Positions 10,795 through 22,828 of a DNA stretch of 64,000 nucleotides are shown here, piece after piece (the stretch's first letter is position 1; every line of letters begins with the position of its first letter). Both the position numbers and the translations under genes were made by a program. The notes under the pieces were generated by a model. It saw only the letters and a program-made list of their open reading frames with translations, made no database searches and was not told the DNA's origin. This DNA comes from Citrus sinensis (taxonomy: Eukaryota > Streptophyta > Magnoliopsida > Sapindales > Rutaceae). Where the stretch lies: positions 10,230,001 through 10,294,000 of the forward strand of contig NC_068564.1 in assembly GCF_022201045.2 (NCBI RefSeq). The letters run 5' to 3'.

Positions 10795-11780
10795 AAATGA
10801 GATTAAGGCTCCATTTGAGATTAAGGTTAAAATGTTATAAGCGATTTATTTTATAACTTTTGACAAAAATAGTGTTTGGTAAATTTTTTAAAAACTTTTA
10901 TTTCATAAGTTTCCGTAATTTGACAGAAACTTTTAAAAACAAATAAAATGTTATTTTTTATAAATAGCTTATTAAATAAGCTACCATACCTTTTTAAAAT
11001 TTCTATTATAACCTTAATAATTTAATAAACTTAGGACTTGTATGCCTGAAGTCTTAATTTGGCTTAAGAAAAGATGTTTTGATATTTTTGCTTGTTTATT
11101 TTTGTATCTGAAGTCTGTTGTAACACTTTTTCATTTGAATGGAAAATTTGACTTTTAATTGAATGATCAAGTGTTTGAATGGAAACTTATTTTTTTCTTA
11201 CAAATGCCCTTATTAAATTTATTTATTTCTATCCTATTATGTAAAATATAATAACCTATTGATTTTTTTCCTCTATTCAGAAGGATTTTTTAAATTAACT
11301 ATAACATAGTTTAGATGTCATATTAGGATTTCTCTTGATCTCAACTTGATGTCATATTAGGATTTTTCTTGATCTCAACTTTTATTTCGTATTAAATGCC
11401 TAATGTACATCAATTTGAATTTTAGGCAAATTATTTTGTTATCATATAACAACCTTTTTATGTATAAATATTATATTAAATTGTAAAAAATAATGTCATA
11501 AATTATATATCAAATGCTTTCCTTATAGATTTTTATAACATATAAATACTACTATACTAGTTAACATCGTAAATATATGCCTACTTAAATTTCCAAATAT
11601 ATAACACATTCAAGGACATAAGTGCAAAAATACTAGATAGAAGATGTTTTAACTTTATGAAAACAAATAGCTAACCACTTACACTTGGACACCAAAAAAT
11701 GAAAAATAAACATAGTATCATATATATGTATTTAGACTTATCCAGACTTCAAATTTCAGACAAAAAAATAAATGCTACAT
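10795..11780. mobile_element. Probable non-autonomous insertion in unit B
   Basis: This stretch interrupts similarity between units B and C. Near its ends are related inverted stretches: 'cttgtttatttttgtatctgaagtctg' type sequence at 11,085-11,117, and on the opposite strand a similar TTTGTCTGAA...GAAGTCTG block at about 11,745-11,770. This looks like a hAT-like MITE, possibly with other insertions. The borders are uncertain and no target duplication was identified. Confidence 0.35.
11314..11381 (+). repeat. 34-bp direct tandem repeat
   Basis: Two head-to-tail copies of 34 bp beginning 'gatgtcatattaggattt', at 11,314 and 11,348, differing at about one base. The cause looks like simple local duplication. 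Confidence 0.85.
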
Positions 11781-13621
11781 TAGTTTGAATTCCAATTGAT
11801 TGGTACTATTTAATTGGCTCAAGTGATAGCTATAAAGTCTTTTTCTCATCCAAATGGTAAAATTATATTAGTGACACATCAATTGAGATACAAACTAAGT
11901 ATCCCAGTAACTGTGTAAATATATCAATACTCAAAATTCCAAAAGAAATCATGTGTTTTTCCATAAACTAAATGCAATATAGACCTTGTCTATTTTGGTT
12001 ATTATACAATAAACTAGCACTTCTAGAATAAAATTAACGAAATGCACATATTTTATTTTTCAAACTCAAACCATAACAACACATTTTACTAATTGCCAAG
12101 TTACTTTTTTAATTAGTAGGTTATTTTATCTACATAATAGAAACAATTGATTTCATCAGTTGATGCAATCTCAAACTATTCCTAAGCATGTTAGGGAATT
12201 TTAATCCCACTCTAAATCTTGCAAGCAAAAATATCAAATAAATAAGAATAAAAAATAAATGAAGAATAAAACCAATCACACAACATGAGAATTTATGTAG
12301 AAAACTCTTATACTAGAGAAAAATGACATCCGCCAAAGATGATGAAAGTTGGGTGTTCTTTTAAGGGTTTCAGTACCTACGGGATTATTAACAGTACCTT
12401 TTTTGGAAAAATCCACTAAATGTAAAATTATTACAATCACTCTAATATTTTCCTCATACCTAAAACTCAAATAACATCCAATCTCTCAATAAACCTATCG
12501 TTTCTCTCATACTAGAAACTATCTACTTATAAAGAATTGATTGTTGTGTTATACAAACAAGTGAAACCAATCTCCCAATATATTGTGATTATTTCTTATA
12601 GGAGAAGTATTCTTTTCTTTATATAAGTCGTATTCTTCTTTGAATAAGTTAAGTCTCAAAGGAGAAATCACTTATTTCTTAAATAGAAATCCTGCTGAAT
12701 GAGAAAACTACTAAATAAGAAAAGTCTAAGAAATATCCTAATTTAAGATTTAAAAATCTTTATTGAAAAAAGGAAACATATTTCCTTTTTATCACACATT
12801 CACAATAATAGCACATACTATAAGATGAGATTATTGGAGGGTAAATGTGTATGGGTGGGTTTTAAAATAGGCATGAAAAATAATTTATAAAGTAGAGATT
12901 TTTTTACATTAGAAATTAGTTGACTTATTCAAATTTCTCTATTCAGTAAAAAGCCAAAAAAAAACTTATTTATTAAGACAAAATTATCTAAAAAGTCTCT
13001 TTAATTTATAAAAACAACATCTCTAATTAACTTAATTAATTAAGTTAGGTCACTTTAAGTCATTAAGTTGAAAAATAAACACCCTTTACGTCGAACAAAA
13101 GTTTATTTTGAAAATTTTAATAGGAGTGTGGAGAAAAAGAGTATGCACGGTGAAAATTCTATATAGACAATATAGGAAATGTAATTGCTCAAAAACAAAT
13201 TCACGCTTGGCTCATGATTGACTTAATTGAGAAGCTTCAAGATCATATATCTCAAGGATCCTACCTAATGTGATCCTCCATATTTTATTAATGCAGCTGC
13301 AGAAGCATCTGCATGGCAGCAGTGGTCACCCATTCACAATTATTATTTTGTGCATAATTACAATTATTCGTTAATCGATCAATGAGCCATATCCACTTGC
13401 CCCCTTGTCACTTGCCCCGTTGTCACCGAGGGCTTCTTGAATTGATACATATTTTCATATTGTGAATTATTGCCAATGATTTATTATATAGTTTCGTGTC
13501 AGCTACCTGAGTCTATACATTGTGTAATATCGCACCAGAAGCAACCACAATCAAAGGACTCGCTGAAGCTACTTAACTACTAGTACAGAAGCTTGCAGAG
13601 ATCTTTTCTGATTCGAAGAAT

Positions 13622-13869
13622 ATGGAAACAATTTGTGCTGGTAATTCATCAGGCCATGTTATGTTGAATTCTATTTATAATTCTTACATTAACTAATATA
13701 TGCCTTTATGAACAAGTATTCAGATTTGAAATTTTCAGGAAATAAGGAATGGTCGGAGGCTAGCATCGCTCCTTTCCATGGCTGTATTATTGATGATGGT
13801 ATAGGGAATAACGATCTTGATTTTCTTAGAGTTCCTCAATATAGGAGAAATCCTAATGAATCTGGTTAA
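13622..13869 (+). CDS. Unrecognised two-exon micro-gene, copy C (49 aa)
   Basis: Exon 1 (13622-13640) and exon 2 (13739-13869) join across a 98-bp GT-AG intron (donor 'gtaattc', acceptor 'ttttcag') to give 50 codons including TAA. The peptide starts METICAG and contains EASIAPFHGC, IDDG and PQY blocks. I recognise no family. There is no signal peptide or membrane segment. Unit D has the same exon sizes and splice phase. Against coding function, C and D differ at more amino-acid-changing than silent positions (by eye about 14 versus 6), close to neutral. It could be a real young micro-protein gene, the end exons of a lost larger gene, or a spliced non-coding RNA. Confidence 0.4.
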
Positions 13870-14227
13870 GTGTAGTACTAAAATAAAAAGTTGTTATGGG
13901 CACCATAGCATCTCAATTGTGTGAGTGCATGTAGGTTTGCTTCAATTCGAATAATATGATCTCTTGGGATATATATACAAGAGATCTTGTTGTTCACATC
14001 CATGTACTTTGCTTTCCTTAAACTAAATAAATAAAACTATTGTGTGTCAATTTGTTATTAAAATTAATCGTGATTATGTTCTCTCTTCTTGAATGCCATT
14101 TTGAAACAAACTACGTTTATTAACTTAAAGAGTGTTAGTGAATCCTCGATTGATTTATGGCTTCTACACTCTCAATCTAAAAAAAAAAAAAAAAAAAAAA
14201 AGATTATGTACCAACCTTTTTTTTTTT

Positions 14228-14660
14228 AAGAAATTAACCTTGATAAATAAGGAAAATTTTATTTAAATAAAAACCATAAAAAGCTAATACAAGTCAAGTG
14301 GACGAAATAAGCCTTACCTCTAAAAAAATATGTTGTGCTAAAATAAAAAAGAGCCAAGGCTATGTAAAAGAGCCAACCAGAGAAGATAGATGAGAAGCAA
14401 AAGCAAACAAGAAAAAAGCCAATGAAATTTATAGTTGGGGAAACCGTTACCATCTATATAAATAAGTTTTCCAATCTCTACTGGCGGTGAACTCCACCAG
14501 CTAAATCATGACACCAACACCAAAATTAGCCAAAGTGACTGCTACATTTTTGTTCTCTCGGTAGATGACGGAAAAATGAAAATTCATACCCTACCATGAT
14601 TCAAAAAGGTTACAACAATTGTATCATCGATTGCGAAGAGTCCATTCTTTTTCTAGATAA
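14228..14660 (-). pseudogene. RNase H-like retroelement tail, copy C1
   Basis: Aligns base-for-base with the copies in units A and D (shared 'aagccaatgaaat' and 'atagttgggg' landmarks near 14,415-14,440). The minus-strand reading frame is shorter than in A or D and has more stops. Same position in the unit as in A and D. Confidence 0.45.
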
Positions 14661-15119
14661 TATTATTTCAATAATTTAATGCCACAGCAAAATTATACTC
14701 GACTATTGTATGAATTTTTATACTTTGTTTTTATAAATTGATGCAATGTAGCAAGCGATAATAATATGTTTAATTTTTATACTTAGTTTAAATACCAACT
14801 AATTTTTATACTTAGTTTGAATGCTAACTAACGTAGTATTATTTAATTGGCTCAAATGATAGTTATAAAGTTCCATCATTTCTTATCCAAATGGTGATAT
14901 TTCTATTAGTAACACATCGGCTAAAATACAGACTAAATATCCTATAAACTAAGTATAGCATTGCTCAAAATTCAAAAGGAATTTTGTCTTACGCAAATAA
15001 AAAGCAATATAAACTTTGTCTATTTTGGTCATTATGTAATAAAATAATACATTTATAATAAAATTTATTAAATACAAATATTCTGTATCTCAAACTATTT
15101 TTAAGTACTAACTTTTTTT

Positions 15120-15372
15120 TTCCTTTTTTAAAGAAATTAAACTGGGCGAAGCGCGGGAAACTTTGTTCCATCAAAAAAAAAAAAAACAAAGCGAATAGAG
15201 GATGCAATGAGGGTACTTAGCCATCAGCTTTGTAAGAGAAGCAACAAGAAAAGATAGATGAAAGTCAATTGCAAAAAAGAACAAAATCAGTGCGATCTAT
15301 AATTAATGAAACCATTAGCTTCTTTAGAAATAATGCTTCGAATCTCCATTGATGGTGAGTTCCACCAGCTAA
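15120..15372 (-). pseudogene. RNase H-like retroelement tail, copy C2
   Basis: A second, more diverged copy inside unit C, recognised by the shared 'gatctataattaatgaaacc' and 'gatggtgagttccaccag' stretches near 15,294-15,370. Its internal part is deleted. Its presence just before unit D suggests the unit boundary lies within or beside this remnant. Confidence 0.45.
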
Positions 15373-16028
15373 ATATATCATGTTGAATGTCCGCTAGATA
15401 GACAATATAAAAATGTAAGTGCTCGCAGACCAATTTATATAAGAAGCCTTTGGGGATTTTTTTTTTTTTTTTCATGTTTTGCAACACTACGATGGCCATG
15501 ATATTTATCATATTTACATGAAAAAATGGCAAAGATCTTGGCTCGTAATTGACTTAATTGAGAAGCTTCAAGATCATATCTCAAGGATCATAATGTGATC
15601 CTCCTTATTTTATTAATGCACCCGGAGCATCTGCATGGCAGTAGCGGCCACCCATTCACAATTATTATTATGGACATAACTGCAATTCTTGCTTAATGAG
15701 TGAGCCATCGGACGACCCACGCAAGCTCTCACGTACGTTATTCACGTAATTGAACTATAGCCCTGAATCCGTCTTCTACCAATCTGCAATTAAACATCAG
15801 CCATTAATCCGTCATCCACTTGCCCCGCTGTCACCGACGCCTACTTGAATTTATATATATATTCGTAATGTAAATTGTTGCTAATGAGATATTATATAGT
15901 TTCATGTCCGCTACCTGTGTCCATACATTGTGATATATCACACCCGAAGCAACCACGGCCAAGAACTCACAAAACCAACTTAATTACTTGTGCAGAAGCT
16001 AGCGGAGCTCCCTTTTGATTTGAAGAAC

Positions 16029-16272
16029 ATGGAAACTATTTGTGCAGGTAATTCATTAGGCCATCTTAAGTTGAATTCCATTCATAATTATTATATTAAT
16101 CTTTGCCTTTATGAACAAGTTTTCTGATTTGAAATTTTCAGGTACTAAGGAATGGTCGGAGGCTAGCATCAATCTTTTTCATGGCTGTATTATTGATGAT
16201 GGGATGGGAAACGACAATCTTAATCTCCTTGTAATCCCTCAATATGAGAGAAATCCCGATGAATCTGGTTAA
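16029..16272 (+). CDS. Unrecognised two-exon micro-gene, copy D (49 aa)
   Basis: Exon 1 (16029-16047) ends in a 'gtaattc' donor. Exon 2 (16142-16272) follows a 'ttttcag' acceptor after a 94-bp intron. The join is phase 1 and gives 49 residues plus TAA, starting METICAG with FHGCIIDDGM, PQYERNPDESG blocks. Exon lengths (19 and 131 nt) and splice phase match copy C exactly. The upstream region has a weak TATA-like 'gatatatca' at about 15,930. No homology is recognised. Conservation of splice sites and frame in two copies is the argument for a gene; the neutral-looking substitution pattern is the argument against. Confidence 0.4.
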
Positions 16273-16454
16273 GTGCAGTGCTAATGTCAAAGGATGTAAT
16301 GGGCACCATAGCCTGTGAATTGTGTGAGTGCTTATCGGTTTATCAATTCGAAAAATAAGATCTCTTGGCATATATATATATACACACGAGATTTTCTTAT
16401 TCACATCTATGTACTTTTTTCCCTTAAACTAAAAAAAATAAAACTGTGTGATGT

Positions 16455-16830
16455 AACGAGCCAGTACAAGTCAAGTGGTATATAATGAGCTTTACCATTA
16501 CCCTTAAAAAAATGCATAGTGCTGAAATAAACAAGAGCCAAGGTTCTGTAAAACAAGCAACTGAAAAAGACAGATGAAAGCCAGAAACAATAAAGAACAA
16601 AATCAATGAAATCTATAGTTGGGGAAATCATTAGCGTCTTTAGAAATAGCTCTCCGAGTCTCCACTGGCAGCGAACTCCATCCGCTAACTCATGGCAAAC
16701 AACACCCAGATTAGCCATAGAATTTACTACACTATTGTTCTCTACGTAGGTGAGGGAAAAACGAAAATTCATACCCTGCTGTCCTGCAAATGGCGACGAC
16801 AATTGTACCGACGACTGCAAAGGGCCCAAG
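16455..16830 (-). pseudogene. RNase H-like retroelement tail, copy D
   Basis: The best-preserved copy. On the minus strand it reads FSLTYVENNSVVNSMANLGV, then CHELADG and a hydrophobic tail (open over 16,407-16,829). The pattern fits the end of a plant retroelement RNase H domain, with the metal-binding Asp of the usual VAD motif replaced (VVN here), so it is not catalytic. Only this tail is present. Confidence 0.5.
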
Positions 16831-16835
16831 GATGC

Positions 16836-17406
16836 TCCAAAGAAGCCACAAAGAGATGATATTACTACAAGCTATTACCTATGATCTAAGTGATTTCTCA
16901 ACGAAAGAAGCTATATGCTTCCAAACCTAATGTTTAGATCCGCAATACACATTGTCAGGAACATGAATCTACAGTTCTTGAGGGAATTATTACAACTTGG
17001 TTTTTCAATGAACAAACAGGTACATAACGGGAAAAAACTGATTATAAGTTTTCTCATTCCAGAAACAAACCTGTACAAATAGCACATATGACCAAAATTC
17101 TTGCCACAACAACAAATAGACAAATTAAAAGAACACCACAAAACCCACATTCACAATCTCTAACAAGCACAACCGCAAATTAATTAACGTACAAAGATAA
17201 TAGAAGCAAGTACTTAATTAATTATGTACCTCAAAGAATTCAACGAGAGGTTGCACTTCCATTTTAGTACAAGTGGAATGTTCCTCCTGATGGCATCATG
17301 TTTCTTCTAAGATGCAGCATGAGAGAACATGATGTTGTGAAGCGGCCTTGCTTGATGAAATTTTCTTATACGACCTTCGAATTTCAACTTAGCTGACATG
17401 TCACTC
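16836..17406 (-). other. 3' flank and probable 3' UTR of the IQD gene
   Basis: No reading frame with recognisable content. It lies directly downstream of the IQD stop codon, so the part nearest 17,406 is presumably 3' UTR. No convincing polyadenylation site was fixed. Confidence 0.4.
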
Positions 17407-19872
17407 TTACTGAAGACTATTCATGATTACAGATAGCTGTTGAAAATTACCATTCTTTGCATCTCTTGTTACTGATTCACCATTATATGAAGACCGCAGA
17501 GAGATCTCGTTCCTATACGGCATGCTGTGATCAAAGCAACTGTCCAGAAATGCTACACGCTGCTTTGGTGTGCTCATAGACCTTGCCTTTGCTTTGGCAG
17601 ACTCCGTAACAGCCATATAAGTTGGAAAAACCGGAGAATTTGGGACAGAATCATTATCTCCAAATGCATTCTGTTTTGTACGACTAAATGATCTCCTTGG
17701 AAATGAAATTGGCGAACTCACACAGTCCTGTGACTCAGGCTTCTGCATATGTCTCAGTCTAACGTGTCTAGGAATATATATTTCACTTGGAACCAGATTT
17801 TCATGTGCTGATGAATTTAACATCTCTAATTCTTTCCTCCTAGATGCCCCTGTATTTGACCCTTTTTCCAACGTGAAGCTTTCTTTTCCATTTTCCTTGT
17901 GAGGGACTGATTCTTCCAGCATATGAACATTTCTGCTCTCCTGAAAGATCATAATATTGTTTGTCCAGAGTAGCAGAATTTAGATATAACTACGAGAAGA
18001 GAAATCCTTGTGCTTCATTTCATTGAATTCGGAACAGAGAAAAATATTTGAAAGACAGCATTGCTCGTGTTTGTAAAAAATTGCATTGTGATGTTGCTTT
18101 ATCCTGCAGTCTGTATCCAGTAAGCATGATGGAAGCAGACAATTGAGATGAACTCACCCGGTGGGAATACGAGTACTTCATCATCCGTTCTCGTTTGATC
18201 GCAGCTTCTTGCTTTCTTAACCATATGGTTTCCATGTCTTCCTTTGAAAGAATACTATAATCCCAACTTCTTTGATCAATGAATTCAGGCTGTCGACAGC
18301 AAAAATTTTGTGGTAAACCAAATGAAGGAAACAATCACCAATCACAAAGAAAACAAACTTGAATATGCAGCTTCATGGCATAGGGATACGCTTAGGGGCT
18401 GTTACAAGAAAGAATAGCTCTATATCAGGCTAAAGAGTGAATCCCATATGAGATGTTGTTTTCCTTTTTTTTTTTTTTGGGTTGCTTAAAGATACATAGT
18501 AATCGCATATGATTCACACCTCTATTTTCTCAATTAGAGAAGATATCCTCCCAAAAGGAACAAAGTCCAAAAATGGGCATCTTCATACTGTTTCCCATGG
18601 CTATTACAGCTCAGTCTACTTCTATATTTGTTTTAAGCAACATTAGGGAAGCAGTTACCACAGATTCAAATTTAGAGGAGAACTGTCTAAGCTCAGAAAA
18701 GAAGCAGATCCACAACAGATACCTTTATTTCCTTCGCTTCCAACTCCTCTTTTGACCTGATGCACTTTTTATGTTCACTATATTTGCAAACTGCATCTCT
18801 CTTTTCCTGGACCTTTGACTGCTTTTCTCCATTGGATGGCAAACACTTCAATGTGGCTGTTGCTTGACGTCTTACAGCTCTGCCACGAACAATAGCTTGG
18901 AGTTTCACCAATCCCTTCAATGCTCGCAATGCTTTCCTTGCCTATTTCACTCCCATTCGAAAGATCATTTTCAGTTACCATATTCAGGTTATCTCAATAA
19001 CGTATAAGTATATTCAGATTATCTCAATACACATATAAGTAGAATTCAAGAAGCATTTGAACTTTTACTGAGGACCCATACAGTGCTGTCTAATTTTTCA
19101 AAATATTAACGCTTTCATGAGAACCCCGATCAGTTTGCGAAGAATAACAGATTTTTAGTTCAAGGTCATTTTTGGTAAACTAAATATGGGACAATATCAG
19201 AACTGGAAAAGAACTATCTCAACGAGAAGACACAAATCATAGATACTATAGTGCTTAGATCATCCAAAATTGGGCAGAAGAAATTATTTTCTAAGCCGAT
19301 CAATTCTCATTAGCATTACTTTAATTTCAAAGCAAGAACAAATCAAGCGAGTTTAAACGAGATAAAAAGAGGAAGATCCAAGAAGCTCACCAGATGTGCC
19401 CTGAAAGCACTTTGAATCTTGATGGCAGCCAAGTTTCGATCTCTCGCGGTTAAATGATGGTAAGATTTAGAGGTGCCTATTAGGCGAACAACCTCAGCTG
19501 CTGCATGAGCAGCAGCAACTGCAGCCTCAGCAGCAACAGCAGTTGCCATGGCAACATTCAAAGCATGCTTTCTCTGCTCTTCGGTTGCTTCATTCAACGA
19601 TATTTGTGGTGCTGTAAGTGCAGGGTATTGTCTAAACTTAAGCCTTCCAAAAGCCCATTTCCATCTCTTTGATTTCTGGAGATATTATTATTAATAAAAC
19701 AAATATTACGACGACTCAAGATTAATAAGACAGCAAGAGTAGATCATAATAGTAATAACATTTAATCAATTAGCACAGTGAAACACTGAAACTAAACCTT
19801 TTCTGCTTTTGTTCTTGCCTCAGAAACGAAGAGTTTCTTCACCCAACCAAACCAGGACCGATGCTTCCCCAT
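17407..19872 (-). CDS. IQ67-domain (IQD) calmodulin-binding protein, 414 aa
   Basis: Five exons: 19872-19798, 19675-19391, 18941-18723, 18289-18158, 17940-17407. All introns are GT-AG and phase 0, and they sum to 1,245 nt. The N-terminus [15 protein letters not shown] is typical of plant IQD proteins. An Ala-rich helix (residues ~65-90) leads into the IQ67 domain, whose IQ motifs ([30 protein letters not shown]) span the exon 2/3 junction at the position conserved in the family. A C-terminal DUF4005-like segment ([24 protein letters not shown]) follows. IQDs bind calmodulin and act as microtubule- or membrane-associated scaffolds. The exact IQD number is not assigned. Confidence 0.95.
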
Positions 19873-20460
19873 TGAATTTTCTCAAAATCATATCAACCAA
19901 AATTTGGACACCATGTTTCTATCCATGAATCACACCTTATAATACAGAAACAAGCGTCAGATCAGAATATATAGAATATTTCCTAGATTAACATGCAGAA
20001 TTGAGTTAAATCAAGAGAAAGATTAGACACCCTTCTGAGAAACTAACATGATTTAATAATTTAACAAACTCAGAAAGCATTCTGAATTAGGGGGAAAAAA
20101 ACACAAAAGCAAAAAGATATCTTTCTTTTTCACCTGTCTTAAATTGTGAAATTCAGTAACTTTTTTTTTTTTCCTCAGCTGACAAGTTACAACCGAAATC
20201 TAAAACCATATCTTGACAGCGTCTTTAAAGCACAAACATTACCAGATTTAACCCGGAATCTGAAAACCAAAAGTAAACTATCTCAGTATTAAACCACGCA
20301 GAGTCGAAGAATCAGTGTTGCTATTCACAGAAAATAAAGAAATAAATAACACTGACCCAATTCCAGCATGGCTTAAATAAAGTAACAAACCTTGATTTAG
20401 AAGCTTTTAATCCATGACGTTGAGAAACAGTTGAAATCTACTGAAATGATGGTCTCTTGA
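19873..20460 (-). other. 5' UTR and promoter-proximal region of the IQD gene
   Basis: Upstream of the IQD ATG. Several pyrimidine-rich tracts followed by AG on the minus strand suggest a possible 5' UTR intron, but I could not fix borders. A T-run lies at 20,160-20,173. Confidence 0.35.
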
Positions 20461-22303
20461 ATGCTAAATTCAAGTGGGTTGGTTTTTATTGACTGTACTA
20501 GAAAGTGAAAGCCAAAGCTTGAATCATAAGGTCGCTCTTGCCAATGAAGCTTATGTATGTGGCATTTCCAGGTCGCTCGGTGGTGATGGGCAAGTGATGA
20601 TGTATGACTTATGTATAACTTCCTTGCTCATGGCGGGGTCCTTTTCCCTCTTTATTTATTTCTATTTTCCAACTGTCGCTTTCACTTACGACTTACTAAT
20701 GACAGATTCAAATGTTTGTTACTATGAATTTACTGAATTCACCCCCATTCTTTTTCCACTTCTGTGACGTTTTCTGTTATCGGCGTCAATTTTTCTTTGT
20801 TTTCATGCACTCAACTACTCAAGGGGTTCAAGTCTCAACTATATGTAGGGACTTGATTTTCCTCCCAATAAAATTGAATAATGATCTATTTGTTTTCCCA
20901 TCATTTGAAGTAGAATTGATGTTTTTTTAATATTAAGTGACAGTCAAACTTGTAACTATATCATAATAAAATTATTAAAAAAATCTCAAATAATTTCTTA
21001 TTATAATATATCGGTATATAAAAAAAAATACATACGTGTTCATGTAAAGTGTATCAATAATATTGTTGACAATAATGAAATACTTTAACGACTGTTTATT
21101 ATCTTTTGCATTGTTAGGAGATCTCGTTATACAATTCTTATATTTTTCCAAAGTTTTTAGTTTGGGATTCATTGAGTGCCACTAAGTGTCTAAACTAAGT
21201 TAATTGGGGTCTAATTTGGTGATCAACAACAACCTTTAAACATGAATTAATGCGGTCCATATTTATTTGGAACATTGGCATAAGACACTATCATCATGCA
21301 TGTTCATCAGGTATGGGATGTGGGTTTGTTCCTATATGTGTTTCTTCACTCCACATAAGAATTTCTTGGGCAGACAGCTCCAAATTTGTGCTTGCCTTAG
21401 TTGTGTCAACAAAAGTTAAGTTCCTTAAATGTCGCTAATTCGGTTCATGTTAGGGCAAAATTGGTAAGTAAACCTTCTTGTGATACAATATTGCAAAAAT
21501 CTTTTTTTAATATTATTATTTAATCTCTCCTTTTAGGTTAGCTTTAGTAAAAATGTGTGTTTATAAGACTCTGAATCTTATCAGTTTGAAACTTGCAAGT
21601 GCTTTTTCATCAGTCCCATTTCAATTTTCAACCATAGTGTAAGGGCTTCTTAAAAAAGTCAAGAAAAGGCATTTCTTGTAATCTGAAACTTTTAAATACT
21701 AATTTGTTGGATTAAACAAGAGTATTCTAACTATATCTTAAAAGCTATGATGATTACATCAATGAGGACCCACTATACGCCATGAGAAGCTCAGGCCATG
21801 CATGCATTCAACAACTTAACCAAATTTTGACCATCAATCTTTGAAAAAAATAGCAACTTTATTCATTTCCTGCTTTCCAAATTGTAGCCAGTTGTGAGGG
21901 TAATGTGGCTTTTGAGCTGTTGAGGTCCCAAGAAGAAGAGATAGCAATGCCAAGAGTCATGAATTTAGTGAAACTTTTTCTTAGGTTGCTTTGAGTGGCC
22001 TTTAAAATATCATCTTACGGGGAAATACTGTAGCTTTTGAGCTGTTCTTTGGCCCCAAAATTGGAGTAACAATGCCTCAATAAACTGAGGATTTGTTTAA
22101 TTAAACAAAATTTAGGAGGAAGCAAATGAAATATTCTATCCTTGTATTTTAGATTGAATAGAAACCCCCAACTAGAACCACGAATAAATAAATGTTCATC
22201 TTATGGTACATGCTTTGCTTTTTCCTTGGTCTCAAAAGCAGATAAAGAAAAGGTGATGAGAATAACCTCTCTCAAAATTCTTATAATTAAGAAACTTTGG
22301 CAT

Positions 22304-22338
<35 letters not shown>

Positions 22339-22828
22339 AACTTAGATCAGCTAGTACCTAACTTGTGATCATGAATATAGGGTAGTAATAAAATTGCAAA
22401 TGCAGCCTGACGCATGCTTTAATTACTTGTCATGACAGTAAACTACATATAATTTGCCGAAAACGGAAAATAATTATTTTTAAAATAGTTTATTTTGTCA
22501 TTATGATTACATGCACACACCCCATCTGCAAACATTGATGAAACTCTCGTTTTGTTATTGTAATCACAAATAAAAATGAAGATTCATGATTACATTTTTT
22601 TTTTTTTTTCATCGCTTGTTTTGAATAATCTTTTTTGCCTGTAATGATTTATGCAGCAGCAAGCAGAATAAAAGTGAAAAAGCCAAAAATAAATAAATAA
22701 ATAAATTCAGGGTCCAAGCAATCACTTAAGCATGAAGAAGATTATCATTTTATTGTTTTACATTGCACAACACTCGTACGTTTGCTTATTTATTGAGCAT
22801 TTTACTTTCAAAGCACGAGAGTTTTAAG
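20461..22828. other. Intergenic region, IQD to PAP16
   Basis: AT-rich, with only short frames and no recognisable gene. It contains an (AT)n microsatellite at about 22,307-22,335 and an A/T-rich stretch at 20,970-21,060. The part next to 22,829 is presumably the 3' UTR of the PAP16-like copy 1. Confidence 0.5.
22307..22335. repeat. (AT)n microsatellite
   Basis: An uninterrupted alternation of A and T for about 29 bp. Confidence 0.9.

Larger units (their letters stand above)
9411..13080 (+). repeat. Segmental repeat unit B
   Basis: Starts with a stretch also found before unit C ('...aattttcaataggt...' versus '...aattttaataggag...'). It then holds the shared 5' flank (9650-9900), the remnant micro-gene (10,350-10,450), the 3' flank to about 10,790, and at 11,790-12,070 a block that recurs in unit C at 14,840-15,070. 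About 1 kb between 10,800 and 11,780 is specific to this unit and looks inserted. The RNase H-like tail of the other units is not seen here. There is no intact gene. Confidence 0.65.
13081..15375 (+). repeat. Segmental repeat unit C
   Basis: The most complete unit. It holds the shared 5' flank (13,205-13,560), an intact micro-gene (13,622-13,869), the 3' flank, the RNase H-like tail (14,228-14,660), the block shared with unit B (14,840-15,070) and a second RNase H-like tail (15,120-15,372). The 22-A run at 14,180-14,201 is a homopolymer. Confidence 0.7.
15376..16835 (+). repeat. Segmental repeat unit D
   Basis: The last unit, next to the 3' end of the IQD gene. It has the shared 5' flank (15,452-16,010), an intact micro-gene (16,029-16,272) and the RNase H-like tail (16,455-16,830). 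Similarity to the other units stops at about 16,835. Confidence 0.7.

Noticed and set aside
20474-21438. Short plus-strand frames between IQD and PAP16
   Set aside because: Composition and lack of motifs fit intergenic DNA. One overlaps the IQD promoter.
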